Source: Marinifilaceae bacterium (lineage in GTDB: Bacteria > Bacteroidota > Bacteroidia > Bacteroidales > Marinifilaceae). From it: a stretch of DNA of 64,000 bases. This document shows, one piece after another, positions 36,938-47,302 of this stretch (position 1 is its first letter; each line of letters starts with the position of its first letter). A model generated the notes under the pieces. That model was not told the DNA's origin, searched no databases, and saw nothing but the letters and a program-made list of their open reading frames with translations. The stretch is from the NCBI GenBank assembly GCA_025210485.1, contig JAOARN010000076.1, positions 1 to 64,000 of the forward strand, in the 5' to 3' direction. Made by a program: the position numbers and the translations under genes.

Positions 36938-38125
36938 CTACATCTTTTTGTGAATAATTACCACATCATCTTTTAAATCAAATTCAAGATCTGATAATTG
37001 TTCCAACAAATTAAAAATATCCTTTAAATTTTCATATTTCTTCATTTTACCATTGAATGTAATATTCTTAATTGATTCATTTGTAATAAAAAATTTAATA
37101 TCATACCATCTTGAAAGAATAAGCATAAAATCTTCCAACCTTGTGTTATCCAGAAAGAAAACCCCCTCTTTCCAAGATGTATAAATTTCGGTTTTTACTT
37201 GTTTTGTTTTTAATTCCTTATTTGTTTTCGAATAATTTGCTTGCAGAGACGGTGATAAAATAGTTTTTAAATTAAATTCAAATCCTTTTGCCTGTATTGC
37301 AACAGATCCATTCACAAGTGTGGTTTGTATATTATTCTCTTCAGGGTATGCTTTCACATTAAACTCTGTCCCTAAAACTTTAACCTCTAAATCATCAACT
37401 TTTACAATAAAAGCTTTTTCTTTATTATGAGCAACATCAAAATAAGCCTCACCATTGAGATTTACTACTCTTCTATTTCCTACAAACTTTGTTGGATAAG
37501 TAAAGCTGCTTTCAGAATTAAGCCACACTTTTGTTCCATCCGATAAAATCAGTTTATATTCACCACCTCTAGGAATTCGAATCCTATTTAATGCTTCTTT
37601 TTTCACAAAATTATCATTTGCTTGATACCTTAGCAGGCCTGATGTATTAGAAATATTTGTCCCATCTATTTCCTTAACCAGAGTATCAACAATTTCCAAA
37701 TTGACTACTTGTCCATTTGCGAGGGTCAATTCTGCCTTTTTAGAACCAGGTTTAAATTTTTCAAAATTATTAACATAGGACTTTTGTTCAATATCTATAT
37801 TTCGAGACACCAACAAGAATACAATACCAATAGGGATTATAATAGCTGCTGCATACGCAAACCATCTATTGAATGATATTTTCCGTTTTTGTGATTTTGA
37901 AATTCGGTTCTTAAACAATTGAATTGCCTTTTCAATGTCAGGCTCTTTTAGATCATCATTTTCAACCAAAGCATAGAATTTCTCTGTTTCTTCTACATAT
38001 GCCTTGTGTTTTTCCGATGCATTAAGCCAAGTTTCAAATTCTTGCTTTTCTTCGGAATTTGTCTCCCTAAATATATTCTTAGAGATTAATGACCAGTCAA
38101 TATTTTTATCTTTTTTTTTCCCCAT
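36938..38125 (-). CDS. FecR-type anti-sigma factor
   Basis: 395 residues. A cytoplasmic helical part (1-85) binds the ECF sigma factor. One TM helix lies at about 88-106. The periplasmic FecR domain (about 185-285) has GGEYKLILSDGTKVWLNS and NLNGEAYFDVAHNKEKAF, and the C-terminal DUF4974 domain (about 325-393) has TRLEDFMLILSRWYDIKF. It passes a signal from the SusC STN domain across the membrane to the sigma factor. Start is 51 bases after the sigma stop; its own terminator follows. Confidence 0.95.
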   Translation of the reverse strand: MGKKKDKNIDWSLISKNIFRETNSEEKQEFETWLNASEKHKAYVEETEKFYALVENDDLKEPDIEKAIQLFKNRISKSQKRKISFNRWFAYAAAIIIPIGIVFLLVSRNIDIEQKSYVNNFEKFKPGSKKAELTLANGQVVNLEIVDTLVKEIDGTNISNTSGLLRYQANDNFVKKEALNRIRIPRGGEYKLILSDGTKVWLNSESSFTYPTKFVGNRRVVNLNGEAYFDVAHNKEKAFIVKVDDLEVKVLGTEFNVKAYPEENNIQTTLVNGSVAIQAKGFEFNLKTILSPSLQANYSKTNKELKTKQVKTEIYTSWKEGVFFLDNTRLEDFMLILSRWYDIKFFITNESIKNITFNGKMKKYENLKDIFNLLEQLSDLEFDLKDDVVIIHKKM

Positions 38126-38176
38126 TTGCTTCTAGGACATTTTAAGTTGAAAAAAGGGTGGTTCTATTTTACAAAT

Positions 38177-38740
38177 TTATTTCATCATAAAAATAATCAA
38201 CAATTTTAGATAGTCATCAAACCCTTGTTCTCTAATAATTCTATAAGCTCTTTTTATATGATCTTTTATTGTGTTAATTGACAAATCTAATTCCTCTGCG
38301 ATTTCTTTATATTTCATATCCTGAATAACTGCCATTTTAAATGTTTGTTTACATTTTTCGGGTAAATCTTCTATCGCATTCTTTATTTTTGAAATTAACT
38401 CTTCATCATCAATCATTTCATAACTGCTAGATATTGTAATAGCCTCCATTTCCTTAAGTCGATAATTATCTACAACTTTTAAATGTCTTAAATGATTAAT
38501 ACAGTTATTTCTAACAGCAGTATATAAGTAGGCCTTTACAGAACTTGAAATATTTTGTTTTGTAGCATTTTCCCAAAGATTGTATATAATATCCTGAACT
38601 ATATCCTCTGCTATGTCCTGCTGATACACAATACTTTGTGCAAAAATAGTTAGCTTGGAATAGTACAGATGATATATTTCCTCAAAGGCATCAACTTTTC
38701 TTTCCTTTATGTCTTTTAACAATTCGACTTGGGATCTCAA
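38177..38740 (-). CDS. ECF-type RNA polymerase sigma factor
   Basis: 187 residues. Region 2 spans about 10-75 (AFEEIYHLYYSKL, AEDIVQDIIYNLW) and region 4 spans about 125-175 (LPEKCKQTFKMAV, YKEIAEELDLSINTIKDHI), the Bacteroidota ECF type that is paired with FecR. It should direct RNA polymerase to the susC operon and possibly to its own gene. First gene of the sigma/fecR unit. Confidence 0.95.
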   Translation of the reverse strand: MRSQVELLKDIKERKVDAFEEIYHLYYSKLTIFAQSIVYQQDIAEDIVQDIIYNLWENATKQNISSSVKAYLYTAVRNNCINHLRHLKVVDNYRLKEMEAITISSSYEMIDDEELISKIKNAIEDLPEKCKQTFKMAVIQDMKYKEIAEELDLSINTIKDHIKRAYRIIREQGFDDYLKLLIIFMMK

Positions 38741-39556
38741 AACAATATAATAGATTATAATTTTCAGTGGAAAGATAAAAATATTTCAAAAAAATAAAAA
38801 CTCCATGATGCTGACTACCGCAAAATAATTGGTTTCCAATCAAAGAATACAGACCTTATTAGAAGTTTTTCAATAGTATCATACTCAATGAAAACCAAAC
38901 ATATAGATGTTTTTAAAAAAAAATAAAGTTTAAGTTTTGTTAATTATTTCATAAATCTAAATTGGAGCGATACTATGAATCAGTACAACTACATGATGGT
39001 TTAATTTAAAAAATTATTTATTAATGCTAATTCCAGGCTTACATCCTTTGATCTATAAATCTTTAACCCAACACATTGAATTAAACCCTGTTATAAATAC
39101 CTTTAAGGCAAGATAAATCAATTTCCTATAAAACCATTTATCCGACTGTATTCATATGTCTTTTCTGCCAAGATTTAAGTCATCATTATTTCTTTCCACT
39201 ACAGAATTACCTGAAAAACTGACACTTAATTTATTAAATTAGATAAAAACTATTTAAATACTCAGCAATGGCTTTATTATAACGAAAAATGAATCAAACA
39301 ATCTCAGAAAATAAAGACTAGAATTCAGCAATAACTAGGATTAAAAAAAAATTGAGGATTACACTAATATGATTAACAAACAATTTTTAAAATTTCCATA
39401 TTCACTCATCAAGCTATTATCCGATTTATAATTCACACTAATTTTGAAATAATAAAACTGATATATACTTTTGAATTTAAAATAATTTTTATCATAAAAT
39501 ACGAATTCCATATTGTATTTTATCAACTAATCATATTACACTTAACACCCACTACT
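38741..39556. other. Long AT-rich gap
   Basis: About 815 bases between divergent genes. I see no frame over 60 codons, no recognised RNA and no strong hairpin. Confidence 0.5.
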
Positions 39557-39832
39557 ATGATAACCGTTTTAGTTTTAATGTTTCTGGGGATGCTTGTTGG
39601 TTTTATATTTAGCAAACAGAAACTTTTTATTAAGATAGCCGATAAGCTATGCACTTTGGCTATTTTCGCTCTATTATTTCTTCTTGGTATAAATGTAGGC
39701 TCAAATGAAAAAATTGTTCAAAACTTCCATAATTTGGGAGTACAAGCCATAATAATAACAATAGGAGCTCTACTTGGATCTTTAATACTGGCACTAATCA
39801 CTTACAAATTATTCTTCCAATCAAAAAAATAA
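39557..39832 (+). CDS. LysO family transporter, N-terminal half
   Basis: 91 residues with three TM helices (MITVLVLMFLGMLVGFIF, ALLFLLGINVGSN, AIIITIGALLGSLILALIT). It matches the first third of LysO (YbjE, lysine exporter, about 299 residues in E. coli). The other part is the next gene, 6 bases on. Such a split is found in other Bacteroidota, so I read it as two normal subunits and not as a broken gene. Confidence 0.8.
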   Translation: MITVLVLMFLGMLVGFIFSKQKLFIKIADKLCTLAIFALLFLLGINVGSNEKIVQNFHNLGVQAIIITIGALLGSLILALITYKLFFQSKK

Positions 39833-39838
39833 ACTATT

Positions 39839-40444
39839 ATGAAAGGTAGCCTAATTATATTATCATTCTTTGTACTAGGACTTATTTTAGGAATATACAA
39901 ACTACTACCAAGCTCATTACTAGAGCAAGATTTTAGCATGCCAGCTCTGTACTTTCTTATGTTTGTTGTAGGAATTGGGGTTGGTGCAGACAAATCATCT
40001 TTGAAGGTAATAAAGGAAACAAATATTAAAATTGTTCTTGTGCCTTTATGTGTCATAATTGGCTCCCTAATTGGTGCTGGGCTAGTTTCATTTCTCCTGA
40101 AAGAGGTTGGAGTAATTGATGCTATGGCTGTTGGAGCTGGTTTTGGATATTATAGCCTATCCTCAATATTTATTACTGAACTCAGAGGTGAGACTTTAGG
40201 AGTGATAGCTTTATTATCTAATATTATGCGTGAAATAATCACTTTATTAGCTGTGCCTATTTTTGTAAAATATTTTGGGAAATTAGCAGGTATAGTTTCA
40301 GGTGGAGCAACTTCTATGGATACAACTCTTCCTATTATCACAAAGTATTCTGGTAAAGAATGGGCGGTTATTTCCATATTCAATGGTATCGTGCTTACGA
40401 TACTAGTTCCTATAATAGTAGGATTTCTACTCAAATTAGTGTAA
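39839..40444 (+). CDS. lysO: LysO family lysine exporter, C-terminal part
   Basis: 201 residues with about six TM helices. LysO-type motifs are present: FLMFVVGIGVGAD, GFGYYSLSSIFITELRG, LLSNIMREI and GATSMDTTLPII. It exports lysine or its analogues with the 91-residue partner just upstream; together they match LysO length (91 + 201 = 292). The two start 6 bases apart, so they are co-translated. Confidence 0.88.
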   Translation: MKGSLIILSFFVLGLILGIYKLLPSSLLEQDFSMPALYFLMFVVGIGVGADKSSLKVIKETNIKIVLVPLCVIIGSLIGAGLVSFLLKEVGVIDAMAVGAGFGYYSLSSIFITELRGETLGVIALLSNIMREIITLLAVPIFVKYFGKLAGIVSGGATSMDTTLPIITKYSGKEWAVISIFNGIVLTILVPIIVGFLLKLV

Positions 40445-40531
40445 AAAAATATAAGCTTGAAACTTCTATTGATTCTCTATTTTCAATGGAATCGACAAAC
40501 TGTATTTTATTTTTTTATGATTATAAAAAAC

Positions 40532-40561
40532 TTGAGATTAATTATTTTAATTATAAATTTG
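40532..40561 (+). promoter_or_regulatory. Promoter of ridA
   Basis: TTG at 40532-40534, exactly 19 bases, then TAAATTTG at 40554-40561. The leader to the ATG at 40647 is about 80 bases. Confidence 0.75.
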
Positions 40562-40646
40562 CGAAAATTAATTATAATTGAAACTAAACTATAGTTATCA
40601 TAAACAGCTTTCTGCAATGAAAGTAGCAACAAAATAGATTTAAATT

Positions 40647-41024
40647 ATGAAAAAAATTATCAACTCAGAAAAAGCTCCTAAGGCTATTGGACCATACAGT
40701 CAAGCAATTGAGGCAAATGGAACTCTATATATTTCTGGACAACTTCCTGTTGATGTAGCAACTGGAAGCTTTGTAGAAGGTGGAGTTAAAGAACAAACCG
40801 AACAAGTAATGAAAAACATTGGCTACATATTGGAAGAAGCAGGATACAGCTTTAAAGATGTAGTAAAATCAACTTGTTTACTTAGTGATATTTCTTACTT
40901 TGCTGAAATGAACGAAGTATACGGAAAATACTATACTGAAGAATGCCCAGCTAGAGCTGCTTTTGCTGTTAAGGATTTACCTCTTGGAGCAATGGTAGAA
41001 ATTGAAACGATTGCTGTAAAATAA
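40647..41024 (+). CDS. ridA: RidA family enamine/imine deaminase
   Basis: 125 residues, full length. RidA removes reactive 2-aminoacrylate and related enamines formed by PLP enzymes. Motifs: IGPYSQAI near the N-terminus, YISGQLPVD (28-36), and CPARAAFAV with the catalytic R103, followed by LPLGAMVEIE. Monocistronic with a full promoter and terminator. Confidence 0.96.
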   Translation: MKKIINSEKAPKAIGPYSQAIEANGTLYISGQLPVDVATGSFVEGGVKEQTEQVMKNIGYILEEAGYSFKDVVKSTCLLSDISYFAEMNEVYGKYYTEECPARAAFAVKDLPLGAMVEIETIAVK

Positions 41025-41027
41025 TTA

Positions 41028-41067
41028 AAAAAAAGAGTCCAAATATTATGTTTGGACTCTTTTTTTA
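41028..41067. terminator. Bidirectional terminator between ridA and hppA
   Basis: The arms AGAGTCCAAA (41034-41043) and TTTGGACTCT (41051-41060) have an A-run before and T-run after; it serves both convergent genes. Confidence 0.9.
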
Positions 41068-41080
41068 TGTAAACAAACAG

Positions 41081-43471
41081 TTAATCTTTTTTTGGTATTC
41101 GCATTGAATAGAAACTTCTATAGACAAACACCAGACCAATAACTAAGAAAGCCCAACCGATAGCTTGCGCTAAATGAGCATGATCGGCCTTAATCATTTC
41201 AATAGATATCTCTGCCGCCAACAAACCAAATAATGTAGAAAATTTAATAATCGGATTTAGTGCAACGGAAGAAGTATCCTTATAAGGATCACCAACAGTA
41301 TCGCCTACCACACAAGCTTCGTGAAGAGGAGTGTTTTTTTCTTTTAAATCTACCTCAACTACTTTTTTTGAATTATCCCAAGCTCCACCAGCATTTGCCA
41401 TATACATAGCCTGAAATAGACCAAAAACAGCAATTGAAACCAAATACGAAACAAAGAAGTTAGGATCTATAAATGCAAATGACAAGGTCAATGCCAATAA
41501 AACAATAAATATATTCCACATTCCTTTTTGAGCATATTTTGTACAGATTCTAACAACTGATTTAGAGTCATTTATATCTGCTTCTTCTTTATCTAAATTA
41601 ATATTCTTTTTTATAAACTCGACGGCTCTATAAGCGCCTGTAGTAACTGCTTGCATGGAAGCACCCGAAAACCAATAAATAACTGCTCCACCACAAATAA
41701 AACCAAGAATAACTGGAGCATCCGTTAATTGAATTGCTAACAATCCTGCCTTTTTTAATATAAGAATTATGGAAAAAATCATGGTTGTTGCACCAATAAC
41801 AGCTGTACCAATCAATACAGGTTTTGCAGTAGCTTTAAAAGTATTCCCAGCCGAGTCATTATCTTCTAAATAATGTTTCCCTTTCTCAAAATCTGGCTCA
41901 AAACCAAAATCTTTAGAAATCTCATCGCTGATATTATCTATATGTTCGATTCTGGATAATTCAAAAACAGATTGGGCATTATCTGTAACAGGTCCATAAC
42001 TGTCTACAGCTATGGTAACAGGCCCCATACCAAGAAAACCAAATGCCACTAATCCAAATGCAAAAATTGAAGGATACTCCATATAAGATGCCAAACCCAT
42101 AGAGCTAATATAGTATGCCCCTCCCATTAAAGCAGCAATAATAATTCCCTTCCAGAAACTAGAGAAATTACCAGCCACCATTCCTGAAAGAATATTTAAG
42201 GATGCTCCACCCTCTCTGGATGCTGTAACCACTTCTTTTACATGTCTGGAATTGGAGCTAGTAAAAGCCTTGGTTAATTCTGGAATTAAAGCAGCTGCCA
42301 ATGTTCCACAACTTATAATTGTTGATAATTTCCACCACAAACCAGAACTCTCAAGTCCTGAAAGTTTAGCTAATAATAAATAACTTGCAATATATGTAAC
42401 GATTATCGAAACTATAGAAGTAATCCAAACTAATGAAGACAAAGGAGCTTCAAAATCAAAATCTAGTTTATTGGAATATTTAGCTTTCGAAATAGCCATA
42501 TTAAATTCATATGATACAACTGAAGTTAAAACCATCAAAAGACGCATAACAAAAATCCAAACAATAAATGAGGCTTGGAATTTAACACCTGTAACTGCAA
42601 GAATAATAAAAGTTATCAAAGCAACACCAGTAACACCATATGTTTCAAATCCATCAGCAGTAGGACCAACACTATCACCTGCATTATCTCCTGTACAATC
42701 AGCAATGACACCAGGATTTCGAGGGTCATCTTCTCCAATATTAAAAACAATTTTCATTAAATCAGCTCCAATATCAGCAATTTTTGTAAAAATACCTCCA
42801 GCAATTCTCAAAGCCGAAGCTCCTAAAGATTCACCTATTGCAAATCCAACAAAACAAGCACCTGCACTTTCACCTGGAACAAATAAAAGTATAAAAAGCA
42901 TCATTACCAGCTCAATACAGATTAGAAGTAATCCTATACTCATCCCTGCTTTTAAGGGGATATTTACAAGTTCAAACGGCTTGCGCATTAAAGAGGCAAA
43001 TGCAGTTCTGGAGTTAGCTAATGTATTTATCCTTATGCCAAACCAGGCAACTACATAGGAACCTAAAATCCCAAGTATTGACCAAAATAAAATTAAAAAT
43101 ACTTTGGAAATAGCCATATGACTTAAAGCATAGAAATAATAGAAAATCGCAACTGCTATAATCGCAAACAATATTAGCAAGAATCTTCCTTGCTGCAATA
43201 AGTATGTTTTACAAGTTTCATATATAGTATTAGCAACATTAAGCATGGAACTATGCGAGCTTAAATTTTTAATTTTTCGGAATTGCATCCATCCAAACAA
43301 TAGTCCAATTATTATTATTGAAATCCCATAAAATAGGATATTCCAACCATCAATTCCTAAATTTGAGAATACGGTTTTTGACAGATCTGGAATTACCAAA
43401 TCGGCTTCACTAGCGAAACTAAACATTGGCGCTAGTGTAATAAAGAGGCTTAATACAATAGTCTTTTTCAT
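41081..43471 (-). CDS. hppA: Membrane-bound ion-pumping pyrophosphatase
   Basis: 796 residues with about 16 TM helices. It splits pyrophosphate and pumps H+ or Na+ across the inner membrane. Signature parts: KIADIGADLMK near 230-240, the substrate site GEDDPRNPGVIADCTGDNAGD (246-266, split here in two: GEDDPRNPG and DNAGDSVGPTADG), and DSYGPVTDNAQ near 490-500. At the site that separates K+-dependent from K+-independent enzymes the sequence is AGNTFKA with K546, the Lys form, so K+-independence (and thus H+ pumping) is inferred. An N-terminal signal-like segment (1-20) precedes the first conserved helix. Confidence 0.94.
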   Translation of the reverse strand: MKKTIVLSLFITLAPMFSFASEADLVIPDLSKTVFSNLGIDGWNILFYGISIIIIGLLFGWMQFRKIKNLSSHSSMLNVANTIYETCKTYLLQQGRFLLILFAIIAVAIFYYFYALSHMAISKVFLILFWSILGILGSYVVAWFGIRINTLANSRTAFASLMRKPFELVNIPLKAGMSIGLLLICIELVMMLFILLFVPGESAGACFVGFAIGESLGASALRIAGGIFTKIADIGADLMKIVFNIGEDDPRNPGVIADCTGDNAGDSVGPTADGFETYGVTGVALITFIILAVTGVKFQASFIVWIFVMRLLMVLTSVVSYEFNMAISKAKYSNKLDFDFEAPLSSLVWITSIVSIIVTYIASYLLLAKLSGLESSGLWWKLSTIISCGTLAAALIPELTKAFTSSNSRHVKEVVTASREGGASLNILSGMVAGNFSSFWKGIIIAALMGGAYYISSMGLASYMEYPSIFAFGLVAFGFLGMGPVTIAVDSYGPVTDNAQSVFELSRIEHIDNISDEISKDFGFEPDFEKGKHYLEDNDSAGNTFKATAKPVLIGTAVIGATTMIFSIILILKKAGLLAIQLTDAPVILGFICGGAVIYWFSGASMQAVTTGAYRAVEFIKKNINLDKEEADINDSKSVVRICTKYAQKGMWNIFIVLLALTLSFAFIDPNFFVSYLVSIAVFGLFQAMYMANAGGAWDNSKKVVEVDLKEKNTPLHEACVVGDTVGDPYKDTSSVALNPIIKFSTLFGLLAAEISIEMIKADHAHLAQAIGWAFLVIGLVFVYRSFYSMRIPKKD

Positions 43472-44272
43472 AATTATAATATATAGAGTTAAGTTTTAAA
43501 TCTTATTAAAATTATCAAATCATCAGCCTAAAAGGCTTAACATAAACTACTTTGTCACAAAAAAAATCGCATAATCATCTCTAAATCGATGATACACTTT
43601 AATATTATAATAATTAGATTGAGTGAAAAATCAATCCAAAAGAATAATGAGGAAACAGGAATATATAAAAAACTTACTGTAATCAAATTTTGATTAATAA
43701 CACTCGGTTTCAAACAAAACCAAAGGAAATTTTAAAATCAATTTTGATATATCGTAATTAAATTAGATAATAATATTAAGTAAAACAAATAAAGTTTAAA
43801 TCGTTTATCAAAAAATAGAATCTGCTGATTGATATTATTTACCTCCTAATAGTAGTACGTACTTATGCTTCATAAAAAACGAAAAATAGAAATTTCTAGC
43901 CTGAAGAAATAGAATATTATAAGATAAGTTTAAAGAGTCTTCCTCTCATTTTAAGAATGCTAAAATAATTAGCACACAAGACATAACAATTATGATAATA
44001 ACAATAAAATCAAACACAAGAGCAAAAGCTCTTTTTTTCTTAATCTATTTAACAAAACATAATATTCTATTGCTTCTTTTAAATCAACCAAGATATTAGT
44101 AACTAAAATACAAGTCAGCTAAGCTAAAATCATCCTATTATATATATTGTTAACGAGTCAATACAAACAGGAATTTTTTAAATCATAAATTTGTTATATG
44201 TTGCGCTAAGTTTGTGTTTAATTTTCTTTAACACTTGCAATATAAAAGTCCAAAAACTTAGACAAATAATTT
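43472..44272. other. AT-rich gap with -7 box for the propeller kinase
   Basis: About 800 bases between divergent genes. TAAGTTTG at 44207-44214 (plus) is a -7 box about 60 bases before the kinase ATG. I see nothing else. Confidence 0.45.
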
Positions 44273-47200
44273 ATGAAACCATACAAGTTAATTTTCATAA
44301 TTTCAATTATAAACATATATCTTCTAACGATAACAAGTCTGGTTAGAGCTCAAAAAGCAGAATATACTATCCACAAGCTAAAACAAGAAAACCCAACCAC
44401 TGGAAAATTAACTGGAACTATTATACAAGATAGCATTGGGAGATATTACTGCATTTCGAATAATCAACTCTTTTGCCTCGACAATGGAAATGTAATACAG
44501 GTTAAATGCAATACAAATCGTAAATATCAATTTTTAAATTATTACAAAAAAAAGGATGGTAGTATCTTAATTTTCACAAAAAAATATATTTTAAAATTAA
44601 GTCAATTGAAATCTAAAATTGAAATTATTGAAATATATAAATTCACAAATAAATTAAACATAACAACAAAAGACTTTACAATCTGCGAAGACTCAACTGG
44701 TAGTCTGTGGATAAACAAGCAAAATCAAATTATAAAATATTATGATAATTCATGCGCCACTTACCAAATCGACAAACACGAGAGTATACGAAATCTAATT
44801 CCATGGATTGCAAACAATAACATATACGCAACAAGCAATAAAGGTAAAACTTATAAGTACTGTAAGACTCAGGATAAATTCGAACCTATTGATTTAGATT
44901 TAAATCAGGAAATATTCTCATATTATAAAATGGATAATAAGAATATGTTTCTTGGGACTGAAAATGGACTATTAAAATTAATTTTCAATAAAGACAAGGA
45001 ACTTATTGCAACTAAAACTATTTACGAAGAGATTAGACCTATTTGCTACGCAAAAGTTTCGAATGATAAATTTCTAATCGGAACAATGTTTCAAGGAATA
45101 TTAGAAGCCAATATCAAAAATAGCTATCAACTACAGAACATAGGTGGTTTCCCACATTTTACTGCAAACTCCATATTCAAAGATTCATACAACCTTTATT
45201 GGGTAGTCAGTAATTCAAAAGTATCAATATTAGAAAGAAACTATTTTTCACCTAATTTATACACAGAGAATAAAGAATATATTAGCTATCTAACAACAGA
45301 TGGAGAACAATCAATATACTATTCGAGCGGAAACAACATATACAAAGTGAGTAATTATGTCAGTGTTAGACAAAAATGGCTTCGAAACACAGGTAAGCTA
45401 CTCACCTTTCAAATAAATAATAGATATGCTGTTGTCTATGAGGACAATTCCCAACTTACTATTTATGAAAACAAAAAAGAAATCAGCTCTTTTTGTTTAA
45501 AAAAGACGGACTTTTGCAAAATAAAATTTATTGATGAATCCAAATTAGTCGTACTTGTTGAAGGAGAACTTCACCTTCTAGATATAGCTAAATCCAAACT
45601 TACAAGTATAAATGACAAATTGAAGATAGATGCACAATTTAAAAACTTTTGTTTATTAGACAAGAATAGTATAATTGCATACTCCACTACAAACAATAAA
45701 TATCTTTATAAAATAAATATTAATAATCATAACTACTCTGATTATATCGATATTTCAGATTTTGAAATTCAAAACATTGAAATCAAGGAACTATCTACTG
45801 ACGGAACACATACTTATATTGCAACGAATAAAGGATGTTATCTTGCAAATAGTGAGAAAAAGATAGCAAAATTAGATTTGGACGAATACTCCGACAGTGA
45901 AATTCTATCTTTGAAAACATTTAACAAAAGTTTATGGCTAGCTGGTAAAGAAAAACTTTTATATAAAAACAATTCCTACACAGCCATATTTGATTTAAAG
46001 CATGGGCTTCCCTGCCAAAAAATAACAGCTCATAATATAGTTACTAACGACTCTATACTATGGGTGGGAACAACAAAAGGAGTTGCGTACAGTGATTTTA
46101 CCTCAAAAATAATTCGAAGCGCAACCCCTGTTCTTAGCTTTCCCGAAAAATTAAGCATTAACACTGAATTAAAAACTAAAAACATATTCGAATACGGCAA
46201 TAATATACTTGTGGATGCAAGCTGTAAAATGTATCCACAGGAATTAAATAAATTCAGATACAAAGTCTGTAGTAACAGACAAAGCTCGGAATGGAAATAT
46301 GCTTCCAATAAAAAGCAGATATTACTTACGGGCCTAAAACCTGGCAATTATAAACTTAATGTTCAAGCCAAAAGACAGGGTAATTACACTTGGAGTGAAA
46401 GCAAACTTATAGAGTTTAAAATAAAGAAAGCATGGTACTTCAGATGGTATTCCATAATAGTGTTTAACAGCATACTTATAGGCTTAATTGCTCTGACTAG
46501 TTTTATTTCGAGAAAAAGAAACAGAAAAAAGAATCTAATATTGCAAAAAAGAATAAGAACTAAGACAAACCAATTAAGAGAAATAAACAAAGAACTAAAC
46601 ATAACAAATCAAGCTAAAGATAAATTTCTATCTATTCTTGCACACGACTTAAGAAATCCTTTTAATGCGATACGCAGTTTCTCTAAAATTCTTTTAGAAG
46701 ATGAAAATCTTTTAGTAAAATCTGAACGAACCGATTTAATAAAAACTATTTATGATACATCTGAAGAAACTTTTAAGCTTCTTGAAAGCTTATTAAATTG
46801 GGCAAGAGTTCAGAAAGGTATGCTAAAAACTAATTTCAAAAGTTTCGACATAAAACCCACTATTGATGAAGTTGTTTCATTAAGTAGGAAAATATCCAGT
46901 ATCAAAAACATAGAAATAGTAGAGCAATATACTTCTTCAAAGGTGTATGCAGATCCCGATCTAATAAATACAATTTTACGAAACCTAGTATCAAATGCCA
47001 TTAAGTTTTCCTATAAATATCAAAAAATTATAATCAACAGTCAAATTAGAAATAACGAACTTATAATTAGCGTAAAAGACAATGGAAAAGGTATGGATGA
47101 GATCCAAATTTCAAAATTATTTAAAGTTGATACCATATCAACTACAAGAGGAACTGAGTCTGAGTCTGGCTCAGGCTTTGGCTTAATCCTATGCAAGGAG

Positions 47201-47302
47201 TTTGTTGAACTTAATAATGGGAAAATATGGGTGGAAAGTAGATTAGAAAAAGGTAGTATTTTTTACTTCTCAATTCCACTTAAGCATCCAAATTACAACT
47301 AA
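44273..47302 (+). CDS. Sensor histidine kinase with periplasmic beta-propeller
   Basis: 1009 residues. Signal peptide 1-26. A large periplasmic sensor (27-720) has two-component propeller-like repeats (CEDSTGSLWINKQNQIIKY, LWVGTTKGVAYSDF) and a Y_Y_Y-type domain at about 630-715 (YRYKVCS form: NKFRYKVCSNRQSSEWKY). One TM helix lies at about 725-748. HisKA with H791 (AHDLRNP) follows, then the ATPase domain with N908 and the D936 box DNGKGM. It lacks the receiver and AraC domains of the full hybrid PUL regulators, so its response regulator is elsewhere. Not linked to a SusCD locus. Confidence 0.92.
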   Translation: MKPYKLIFIISIINIYLLTITSLVRAQKAEYTIHKLKQENPTTGKLTGTIIQDSIGRYYCISNNQLFCLDNGNVIQVKCNTNRKYQFLNYYKKKDGSILIFTKKYILKLSQLKSKIEIIEIYKFTNKLNITTKDFTICEDSTGSLWINKQNQIIKYYDNSCATYQIDKHESIRNLIPWIANNNIYATSNKGKTYKYCKTQDKFEPIDLDLNQEIFSYYKMDNKNMFLGTENGLLKLIFNKDKELIATKTIYEEIRPICYAKVSNDKFLIGTMFQGILEANIKNSYQLQNIGGFPHFTANSIFKDSYNLYWVVSNSKVSILERNYFSPNLYTENKEYISYLTTDGEQSIYYSSGNNIYKVSNYVSVRQKWLRNTGKLLTFQINNRYAVVYEDNSQLTIYENKKEISSFCLKKTDFCKIKFIDESKLVVLVEGELHLLDIAKSKLTSINDKLKIDAQFKNFCLLDKNSIIAYSTTNNKYLYKININNHNYSDYIDISDFEIQNIEIKELSTDGTHTYIATNKGCYLANSEKKIAKLDLDEYSDSEILSLKTFNKSLWLAGKEKLLYKNNSYTAIFDLKHGLPCQKITAHNIVTNDSILWVGTTKGVAYSDFTSKIIRSATPVLSFPEKLSINTELKTKNIFEYGNNILVDASCKMYPQELNKFRYKVCSNRQSSEWKYASNKKQILLTGLKPGNYKLNVQAKRQGNYTWSESKLIEFKIKKAWYFRWYSIIVFNSILIGLIALTSFISRKRNRKKNLILQKRIRTKTNQLREINKELNITNQAKDKFLSILAHDLRNPFNAIRSFSKILLEDENLLVKSERTDLIKTIYDTSEETFKLLESLLNWARVQKGMLKTNFKSFDIKPTIDEVVSLSRKISSIKNIEIVEQYTSSKVYADPDLINTILRNLVSNAIKFSYKYQKIIINSQIRNNELIISVKDNGKGMDEIQISKLFKVDTISTTRGTESESGSGFGLILCKEFVELNNGKIWVESRLEKGSIFYFSIPLKHPNYN

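Noticed and set aside
42471-43058. 195-codon plus-strand frame within hppA
   Set aside because: Antisense to strongly conserved pyrophosphatase motifs; a shadow frame.
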